A stretch of 64,000 nt of DNA from assembly GCF_964340395.1 (NCBI RefSeq), contig NC_135551.1, forward strand, positions 5,642,963-5,706,962, written 5' to 3'. Positions 38,582 through 49,800 of this stretch are shown here, piece after piece. Source of the DNA: Glandiceps talaboti. Taxonomy: Eukaryota; Hemichordata; Enteropneusta; Spengelidae. The notes beneath the pieces were generated by a model. It saw nothing but the letters and a program-made list of their open reading frames with translations. It was not told the DNA's origin and ran no database searches. A program made the translations under genes and the position numbers. Position 1 is the first letter of the stretch; the number at the start of each line of letters is the position of its first letter.

Positions 38582-39143
38582 ATGTATTAATCGCCATCTT
38601 AGTTTCCGGACGGCGACAATCCCCGCCAAGTACCCGAAAGAGAGTCATTCTCAGCCATACGTTACAGTGGTAACACTCGTTCATGTTCTATTACCTTTCA
38701 TAAAGAAAACACAACGAAATGGTTGAAGTGATATTTTTTTTAATTTCTTTTCATCACAACAACAAAATCTGCATGATCAAAAGTGTTGTAAACTAAACCA
38801 GAAAGAATTATCGGACTGGCTAAACTTCCCGATGAACTGGAGTAAGGTCCAAGTCCAAGTAAGCCTCGATAGTACGTGAGAAAATCGTCTCAAACTAGCG
38901 ATACAACTTTCAAAATATAACTTGACATATCTTCATTTGTTAGAGTTATACAATTCAAGACGCGTTTTCACTCGAAAACAACAATTCTGTGAATAATGAC
39001 ACTCTGAACGCAGCGATTTCTCGGATGATGTTACCACTGTAACGTATGGCTGACAACGACTTGCTTCCGGGTTAGTCCCTCGTGCATCCGGGTACCTGGG
39101 ATTGTCGCCGTACGGAAACTAAGAAAGATGGCGATTAATACAT
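38582..39143. mobile_element. TIR MITE (~560 bp) between P450 and WDR3
   Basis: The outer arms, 38582-38675 and 39030-39143, are inverted copies. Both contain ATGTATTAATCGCCATCTT, AGTTTCCG, CGGCGACAATCCC and CAGCCATACGTTACAGTGGT. The core is unique here and non-coding. Confidence 0.8.
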
Positions 39144-40854
39144 ACATCGTCTGATATTTTAATTTCCAGTGTTTCTTGTGACCGGCGCCTGTCAGCAGAC
39201 TCGGCCATTTTTTTCATCATTCCATTGTATTTAAACCTTGTACTTGACATTTCGCAATATTTATAATTCTCAACAAAATACCTCAACATGCCTCACTTCG
39301 CTCGTACTCAAAGCAGCCCCTCGCGGTATGATCACTGATGACATGACGAGAGAGAACCTTTTCGGATTTACATGTAAAACGGGGAAAGATACGCAAAACG
39401 TAATGCAAAGTCTGAAGCCAAATTAAAGTTGTAATTATTTTAATTATTTTTACTTGCCAAATATTTGCATTTTGGAAATGGCAAGACACGTTAATGTCGT
39501 TTAACTTTACATGTGACTGTCGGCCAATAAACAAAGTTTGGTTGATTCACAGTCCGCAGTTAGACTGCTCTTGCATAACTTCAACCGCATGCCTAGGCAT
39601 GCCTTCCTTACGCAAGTTGTCTTAATTCTGGTTCACTGTCACTCCAAATTGCATGACAATATAGAATTAATCACAAGTTACATGTTATCTGAAAACATCA
39701 CATTTTTATAGTGGGTCTGAAGTGTGATTTTAGTGAGTACCAAGAACGTCCTGTGTTACTTGCTGTGGAAATTCACCCGGTCAAATGAGGTCAGCTTCAG
39801 CTTCTGGTCGAATCAGGATAGAGTATGCAAATAAGGATGTTGCGGACTGGCTGATTATGTAGAAGGGGTGCAGAATTTGATTTGAAGTTTACAACCCTGT
39901 TTCGAATAAACGCTTGTAACTTCATGCATTTGGGTGCCCAATACGTAGAATTATGACTATAGCACATATTACATTGCTTGTTTGACGTCAATAGTGTCTT
40001 TTGAAAAGTGGCAGTTTACTTAAAGTCTCGTCGACTGATTTTCAATATGGCGTCGGTCATAATACTCATTAACATATTCATTTTTTTTTCAAATTACAAA
40101 AAAAAATCATAAAAAATAAAAATGAAGATGTGCTGACTTGAAATTAACAAACCTGAGTAAGCTACCCCCTGCGCATTAACACACCAGATATCAAAGCAAT
40201 CTAACAAGAAGTTTTCACGGAGATGATGAAAATGACATTTTATGAAAAAAAATCATAAAAAATTGAAAATGGCACAGATCAACTTGGCATGAACAAAGCT
40301 GAATAGCCTCCCCCCAGGGAACATGCACACCAAATATCTAAGAATTCTGACTGTCACTTTCGGAGAAAATAATGAAAATATAAAAGTTTGACGGACACCT
40401 ATGATTCACTCTACTCTCTATACTCTATACAATCTATACCTAAAGCTACGCTTTCAGCTTTCGCTGACAGCGGAGCTAAAAAGGTACACGTTAGGTGAGA
40501 CATGGTATCTATCATGAAAGAACAGCGCCCTCGCTGTCAGTATTGCAAAGGTCTATTGAACCATAAGGATTACATAGGATGTGTGATTAATGGTCAGTTC
40601 AAAGTTGCAGTCCCAAAGTAACGCTACTTTACAATCTATATGAATTCCTGTTTTAGTAATATTACAGATCCAACACATTATCTGGTATCATAGTCTTACA
40701 GTGTTCATTTCAATGTTTGCCGTGACACAAAACTAGAAGTCCTGTGTTTGTTACATCTCTATGTGGAAATCATACACAGATCTGAAAAGTATAGCCTTGT
40801 TACAGCAGGAGTATACATGTACTATGTTTACAGAAACAAAAAACGTGTCAACTA
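39144..40854. other. Intergenic / WDR3 3' flank with a ~145-bp duplication
   Basis: Two diverged tandem copies at about 40095-40240 and 40241-40385 share AAAAAAAATCATAAAAAAT, ACCAGATATCAAAGCAATCT-like and CGGAGATGATGAAAATGACA-like words. A short hairpin, GCTTTCAGCTTTCGCTGACA to AGCGGAGC, follows at 40445-40480. No gene is seen. Confidence 0.45.
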
Positions 40855-43800
40855 CTAGCTTCTGATAGCTAACATGGCTCTTTCCCTTCTTTTCCTTTTC
40901 TTCTTTTTTTCCTGGAAATGATCCGTGGCATCGGCAAAGAACTGCACTTCTTGTTGTTCCTCCATTTCTCTCTGTATAAATTGTAAGCCAGCTCTATTAA
41001 AACCTATGGTGTCCTGTCAAAGATAAGAATATATGAATTGTAACCCAGTTCTATTAAAACCTATGGTGTCCTGAAGTCACTGTGACACAAAACCAACCCT
41101 GTAAAAATCATAACCCTGCAGACTTCAGAAATCTATGGTGTCTGGTCTAAGGACACAATACAAAACATGTCAACTGCTCTTCATTGAAAACATTTACATC
41201 AACTAGAGATTTGACAAAATTCCATGCAGTATTCACTCCATGTTGTCAATACTAACAGCAATATAGTAACAGGCAAGTAAACTAATTTCTACTGCTCATC
41301 GGTTTAATTTTGTAGAAATAATCCTAACATATTGTTTTTGATTTGTGCAATACTGGTATACCCTTTTTGCAACAAGCATTACAAAAAATTCAGTTTAAAG
41401 TCGTGTGTGGTTACTAGTATCTTGAAATATTGTGGACGTTAAACAATTATGTGTACATTATCTGTAGTACTTCATCTTTGTGCTATGTTCCCCTAAAGCT
41501 ATGCTCATCACGGGTTATTATTTAAACTGCTGCCTGCATATGACTTACCCTAAGTTCATGTACTTTGCTGACTGTGAATGTTCTGAGACTGTTGATAACT
41601 GGTAGCAATTCTTGGTTTGATGTTATCTGTCCATGGTGTACCCTGTCAAAGACAAATCCATATATTTTCACATGAGCATGCATCCATCAGCTCTGTGAGT
41701 CATTAACATTCAATGATAGTCTCAAAACATAACATTGGGTACACAAAGAGTAGCATACAACTGTGGCAGATCAACTATCGAGAAGTTAACCTGTAAGCAT
41801 ACTATTATTATTGAAATTATTATAACTGTCAACAGACATGGATGTAAGTACACTCACAGTTTGGTGGTGTTTCTGATAGTAAGTGGTCACGTCACATTAC
41901 ACCTTATTCAGTATTTATACATTACATGTAACACTGTCTTGACTAAAGGGTGATCATGTTGATACAATCAAAGCAGTGCTTTGCCCTTTGGGAAACAGTC
42001 TGTGTTGGGGTGACTCACAGTCCCTCACAGAAACAAGACTTTGATGTTACCCTTGTGATCATCAGTCCACATCTGTGTACTACACTCTTATTTGTACCTG
42101 CTGATGACTGACAAATTGTTGTGATCAATATTTTCCTGGTACACATAAAGTGAGTATTTTTACTTAAAGTAGAACCTACTTTCCTTTCACTCAAATTGGT
42201 TTCACCTTTACACTGCTTGCCAGAGAAATCATCTCTGAACTACTTTAAATTTCTACGAAAGAACTGAGTAATAAATAATAATCTGGTGTAAAAAAACTAT
42301 ACCTGAGTAAGAAGAACAGACATCGGCATGACAACTCCACAACCCAGCCAGATTTGATAAAAATATCCAGAAGTTTGAGGAGATCAATGACATAGTCAAA
42401 TGGAAGAACCAGCAGAGATTTCTCCAATTCACTGTAGTCAAAGAAGTTAATGGAAAACTGTTATTATAAACAAATTTCTGGTTAAAAAATTGTGTTTGTC
42501 GTAAGTTTTATTTATATACTACCAATAAGACATTGAAAACAATAGTTGTATTTTTATATGTGTATTACCCCTGCCTTGCTTTCATCCAACATGACTCCAG
42601 TTTGTTAGTACTGTATATCATTTGGGTACTTCATGCTTAAAAAAGTTCAAATTACTTTCAGTAAACATCCATTCACCCTTTCCATTGCATAAAATATTAT
42701 TCTGCCTTTAGCACTTTTTGGAAAACATTGTCTGATAGATTGTATGTTTCACTTTATTTGTAAACTTTTTTTTCAAGCTTGTAATCAACTGGATACAAGT
42801 ACAAACTTACGTTGTTTACACAAACAAACTTACGCCACTTACAACTTAGACAAGTACAAACCTATGTACGTTGCATGCATAAATTTCTACATGTTCCTTT
42901 ACTACAACAACTTACATGTACAAACTTATGCTGCATGCATACAAGTACAAATTTACGCATAAATGCTAAATCATGTTACGTCTTCACGTTTCACAATATT
43001 CTAAAATGATTTCCATTTATGTCATATCTTAGTCAGCTACATAAAGTTTGCAAAGTAGGAACGCGAAGTGTGAAGTAAAAAGAGTGAAATCATTCCTACA
43101 CTTAAAGTTCTCTTATACACACCTTGATTTGACTTTCTTCAATACTTCTACTACATACTTGGATGGCTGTGAATGGATAGAAAGATAATAATGTCATTGT
43201 ATATTATAATTATGATGCCTGTCAGTCATTTACAATCCAATATGGCTGCTGACTATTCTGTTTAATTATAAACGCCATACAAGAATAAAAGATTGCCGAT
43301 TTCCTTGAAAACAAGACAGTGAACCACTTAATTTCTTTCAATTATTTCAAAAGGATCAGGAACAAGCTTTCATATGGTAAAATTTGGAAAGATTTTTAAA
43401 AAGTTTGCGTTTCAGGAAAATTAGTCCATTCTAACTTTAGAGATGATATCCCATAATACTCACCGATATGTTACCATATGCTTGAAGTATTGGATGCATC
43501 TGTGGAGCTGGAAGCTGTGGATAGAAATCACACACAATGAGTATTGTACTATTAACAGCCCCTTTATTCGATCCAAGGTTCTCACATTAGTCTCATCTCA
43601 TCAGTAGATCACTCTTTTGTTCAGAAAAAAACTGTTTTGGCTATAATCCCGTTTTTCTAATCCAAATGAAACCCGGTATTCATGTATGATGCACAAACAA
43701 TTCTTGGTACCTGCAATAGCATTTTATCTCATGAACTCTACATGTAGAACAAGAAGGTCATGCACACCTACACATGTAGTAATGAATGTGAACAGCGTGG

Positions 43801-46800
43801 AGCAGAAATTATAGTGTCATCTAAGAAATGAAATGTTTTATTATTTTATGATGCAACTAGGAAGTAATATTCTATTTCAGGTACCGAAAAAGTAATCATA
43901 TAATTTATTATACATGTGATATTAAAATGTCAAAAATATTATTGTGCTATTAACTACACTAAAAATGCCAGAAAATTTTAAGACATGTATCAACACTAAC
44001 AGTCTACTATACAAAAACAGTTTAATGGAGACTTGTTACTTGAGTTAAAAAAGCATATAAACTCGACCTGCGTCACTTTAATTGTGTGTATGATTACTCT
44101 GCAAAACTTAAAACAACTACGAAGCACATATATTGTCTGTAAGGTACACCATGACATGGCGCCCTCACACATCGGCCAAGCCCTCCCACTGGTGAGGGCG
44201 GAACTTCACAACGTATCTTACAGTCTACCAGGCATACCTCTTTTTTCAATGTTTTACATCGTCTTTCATGATCTAATAATTTAGCACTTTCTTCTTTATA
44301 TAAAACAATGGCTTCCATAATTCTCTCTGCTGCTTTCACTGTCTCAATGGTCTTTTTTCCAGCCATATCAACCTCACCATCAGCAGACTCCCCAGCAATC
44401 TGAAAATAAATCATGAAATTCAAGCATTTCTACTTTCCTAATGTGGTCAGTATTTTGATTATAAAAGATTACAAAATTTGAAATTATTTTTTTGACAAAT
44501 TTTGCTCGGCCTCTTTGAAATAATGAACATTCTCTAGCTATGTACATTTATTAGAATCAGAACACTTATTCCCTTGTAAAAGTAACCAACAGTGTCGAAA
44601 GTTACAGAATATCTTGATGTGTCAAACAGAATAGGAGAAGGTTAGGGGGTTCTTTCACTGTTTGATTCATATCCAAATCACCACTATTCACTTATGTAAT
44701 ACTCCAAGAAGTGTGAGTGCAAGGTTAGTGTACTTAGGGTATTTGCACGAGTGCTTGCAGTGTTCTCTGTAGTCGTACTTTCATGAGTGTAGTGGGTGAA
44801 AGTGCAGCAGAAACCATGGCAAGTAGGAGTGCAAATACCCCTGAGTACCCACCCCACTAGAACGCATGTGGCATAGGGTTCTGTTATTATTACATATGTT
44901 TCTGCAAAACAGCAAATTTCTGTAAAAATCGTACATTGCGATCAAGTGATTTTGTGTACAAGAAATGATTGCACACTAATGTGCATATCATTTGCATACA
45001 GGTAAGCAATAATGTTTTCAGTAATGCATGCAGTGCAAATGCCACTCGTGTGCACGTGCACCAGTGTAAGTAATCTCTGGTACACATGTAATGATAACAG
45101 TAGTATCTATGTGCAAGTACATGTTATCTCTGCTACATTTTTATGTAATAATTGACATCGTGATAAAAGGACAAAATGTGGATGGATGAAAGTAAATTGA
45201 TGAGTTCTCCTTACCACTGGTTCATCTCCTTTCGCTATTGACTCCTCATAAGCTGCTTCCCGTTCCATTTCTCTTTCCTCTTCTGGGATTAATATCTCCT
45301 GAGTTATTTCCCACAACCTAAGTGATTTATCATGTGATCCGGATACCTGGAATAGTTCACAGATCGACCAGCATTTGAAGTCTTGTCCATATTTTACTTA
45401 ACTAAACACACTTGTGTCCATGTCTGTTTTTCTATCAAGGCTGTCTTACTCAATATCTACAACACACCTACATACATGGCATTCATAACATGCACACATG
45501 CCTGTACCCTGTACATGTGCCCATGCTCACAAGCATGTGTGCAATACACACACGAGTATACAAACATGTACACATATGCAGATGTACCTATGCTTGAACA
45601 TATGCAATGTATGTACACAGTGTCATGTACGACTTCTATCAGGAGTAATACCAACCATCTAATTTAAAATTACCAATAGGTAATAATTCCACTGTATCAC
45701 GTATTTAAAGTTAAAACTCATTTCTGACTTCTTTTTTTTATCAATTTCATTTAGCAGACACTTTTTTCAATTAAAGAAACATTTTTTACACACAGAAAGT
45801 GTCTGCATACTGTTAATCCATGAAAGGAACTGTTCGGTAACACTTTAAACTCATGAATGAAACTATCCTCAGCTTGTTAATCATTTCTATAGCACTGTCC
45901 CCAACTTGTCAACTGTTACAATGCAACCAACATGTGCTGCCCTGCCTTACACTGTGTTCTAATTCTGCACCATGTTCTCGGTTGCGCCTCGGGCAAAAGA
46001 ATGGAGGTTTACCAAAGAGTGTCCGATTATTTTTAGTTAATGGCCTCTTACTTGACCCGTAACTATCTGATAACTTACCACATAGTCTCCACTGTGACTT
46101 ACTGCAAGACACCAAACTTCACCATGATGACCCTGTTTTATAGTAGATAAGTATATGATTAGTTATTTATTTGTGATAAATATAATGAATATTCTCATTA
46201 CTGCTAATGAGCCATAAAATGGTCCTCGGCATATTTCAGAGAAAACTTTTTCTCACTGCATGACATCATAAACATGACTACACAATAGCAGAGACCCTCC
46301 ACCCAACGTTTACCAGACCCTCCACCCACCATTTTACCAGCAGGTGAAGTAATATTGTTCAGGGTGTACAATATTACGAGAAAGTTATTGCATATAACAA
46401 AACACATTTTCTTCAATGTGTGGGTGGAAGGTCTACGACAATACAAATCAACTATTAAACCTGTACTAGCTGCAATTGGGACATTTTTGTTCATCTAATA
46501 ACCGAAAGATATATTCACTAAAAATTTGGCAATTACTTATAAAAAGACATTGTATCTGTTAATTAATGGTCAATATTGTCTGTAAGTACATGTAGTGTAG
46601 TGACCAGTTTAAATCTTAAGCAAAAGATAGGTTTTGAATTTGTCACCATGTTAAAACTGTACTCGTTGTAACTGGAGTATCGTTTTTTGATCAGGCAACC
46701 ACAGTATCTTCATGTAAAATTGTTAAAATACCAATAATTAGACATTATACATGTAAATCAGTGGTCGATATTATCCATAAGTAGTACAGAAACAGGTCAA

Positions 46801-49800
46801 AATCATGATCACCATTGAGGGCGCTGTTTTTTGGGTGTGGACCCAAAAAATCAATTTGATTTTATTTATCATGTACACAGCTACAAAAAATATGTCTACT
46901 AACAGGTTATGCAATATTATGACAGAACCCCATGGCCTCGCAATGGACGGTAGGGCATACAGAAGTTATTTTCACGAGTGATTCGGTTTATTCTGCTGTG
47001 TATTTTCACGAGCGACAGCGAGTGAAAATACAGCAGAATAAACCGAATCACGAGTTATTATTACATATGTACACCAAAAACGCAATAAAATGCAGGTGGG
47101 GAAGGGCGAACAACATATTCGCATGAATATGTATCAGGTCACCAGCTCATGTCATTCAGGTCAGGCAGAGGTCACAGACGTGAATTACAGCTTTGAACAA
47201 GACTAACATTTGATGACTGAGTATAGAATAAAGAGGTGGACTACAAACCTCTAATGTCTGGATATGTTCATACTTGTCTCCATCCCACTGTTTTACTTTC
47301 CTGTCTTTACCACCACTAAAGAACATATGAGTTTGAGGTATAAACTGTAAACACATAATGCTATCATCATGGGCAAAGATTGACTTGTGACAATCTCCAA
47401 AATCTAGACCCCATAGTTTGATGTTTCTGTCGGCTGAACCTGTGATCAGTAACTGGCTGTCCTACAGAAACACAAAGACAACAAAAATACATTAGAGTGT
47501 GTCATAATGTTACTAATCCTTTTTTTGAGGGTGTCATCATCTATACATCAATTTGAATATGCAATATTGCGGTTATAGAAAAAATAAAAGATCCTACCAG
47601 TTGACCACTGGGGGCGCTCTTTGGGAGGTGGGTTGTGATAGAAATGAATGCCAGTGTACATTATGTCACTCTGTCCTCTCCTTATGCATGAACACATAAA
47701 TCAATGGCACTCTTTACAAATTCAAATAGTTTCATTTGTTTTCGAGTGTGTTATATTGAGAAACATTTGAAATTCTTGTACATACATATTTTGACTACGT
47801 CATGTATTGCCATGCTGTTGGCATCCATGTTGAACATGTTTAATAATAATATTGCTATTTGAACTAATTTGGTGCACCTTATCATGACTTCCTTTGAAAA
47901 TGGCGACAAAACTCATTGTACTATGGTGTATCAAAATAATATTCCTTTGAATAGCACCACACAATGACAAACTTTAGTAGTAATTCAAATTGTCACAAAG
48001 TTTTCAGAAAGTATTAAATTTGATTTTTTTTTTGTTAAGCTTGAATTCCAAACATTTCACTAACCATCAAATTGTGTGTATTTACAAGAATGTTGAATAA
48101 TAAAACAAAAATTTAGCAATAAAAACTGTATACTTACTGAAGAGATATCCATTGTTAACACTGGTAGTTTATGACCATATAAGGATAAAAAGAACTGTAA
48201 GAGAAAGATAACCAAAAGTAATTAAGAGGTTGTAAGTCTTGGACACATTCTGGATAAATATCAGAAAATCAGACTTTTTAAAAACGTCTATCTTTTTTCT
48301 TCTTCATATTTTCAAGCAGTGTTGACTAGTTACTAGTTTGACATGCATAACAAAGTTAACACTCTCTACAAGGCTGTAGTTTTATATAATTTAGTATTGA
48401 ATGGATGAGTGCTGGCACACTCGGTACTGCTTTGAAAATGAGTTTTTTAGTAAAGGTGTGGCCCAGAGTGAACAATAACGTCACTGAACACTATAAAGCT
48501 TTCATGATGGTGAATAAAAGGATTTAAATTTGTCATTCAAATCTTGTACATGATGATTATGCCATATTTTGTTACCTACCATCAATTGCTAACACCCCTA
48601 CCCACCATCAACAAGATGTCTGTTGAAGGCTAACTTGAAGTTTCATGAAATTCAAATCTGAAAATCCGTACACATTGTGTTATCTTCACTTTATCATTGT
48701 GTCTAAATTTGATGGAAACAAATGTAATTCCACATCAACATACTCTGGATGCCATATAAGGGCATGTGTACATATACTACCAAACCAGAATGACTATAGA
48801 GTTTCAATTAAGTGGCACAATGTCTTTTATATCTCACAAGCTTTTAGTTATAAATTACAGATGACATACACACACCGATAGTGCATAAACACATGAAATG
48901 TTACATTTTATTTCACTGTGAACGCAAACAGTTTTGTTTAAATCTTCCTTGTTTCGTCTGAAAGTAATGTTGAGTTGTGTTGACAGTGAGATATTAAATG
49001 TATCATTTTATATTCTTACACAGTACCACTGTCTGTATTTTGTTTTATGAAATTTGTAACAAAAAAACTTGTGTGAGAGGTTAAAAAAGAAGAGTCACCT
49101 CAATGAAACTCTATAGTCACTCTGGTTTGGTAGTAACACATTACTGTAAAAGTTTGTGTCACTAAAATGAAACTCTATAGTCACTCTGGTGTAGTAGTAA
49201 CACATTACTGTAAAAGTTTGTGTCACCTCAATGAAACACTATAGTCACTCTAGTTTGGTAGTAACACATTACTGTAAAAGTTTGCGTCACCTCAATGAAA
49301 CACTATAGTCACTCTGGTGTAGTAGTAACACATTACTGTAAAAGTTTGTGTCACCTCAATGAAACTCTATAGTCACTGGTTTGGTAGTAACACAGAAGTT
49401 TGTGTCATCTCAATGAAACTCTATAGTCACTCTAGTTCGGTAGTAACACATTACTGTTACAGTAAAAGTTCAATATAACATAGCACAAGCTGTATCTGTT
49501 CAAAATGTTCACATCTGGACAGCATACATACTTTAAAGTGAATATGTTTCTAGTGATTGTAAGACTAGAGTATTCCTTTGTGTGTGCGACAAATAAATAA
49601 ATGAAATTAACATAAACGCTTACCTTCAATGTGTCTGTAAAGAAGACTTTAACAGTGTTATCTAGTAATGACACGGCTAGTAATCTCTGGTCTGGTGTAA
49701 ATTTCACACATAACACATCATCTGACATCTTTAAGGTTCTATCATGATTAACTGACAGTCTTTTACTGTAGAAAGAAATATGGCAATAGTTTAGCTGCTA

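Noticed and set aside
44033-44284. Plus-strand frame near WDR3 exon 19
   Set aside because: It overlaps the exon antisense and a short MITE; the minus-strand exon has the WDR3 wording and correct splice sites.
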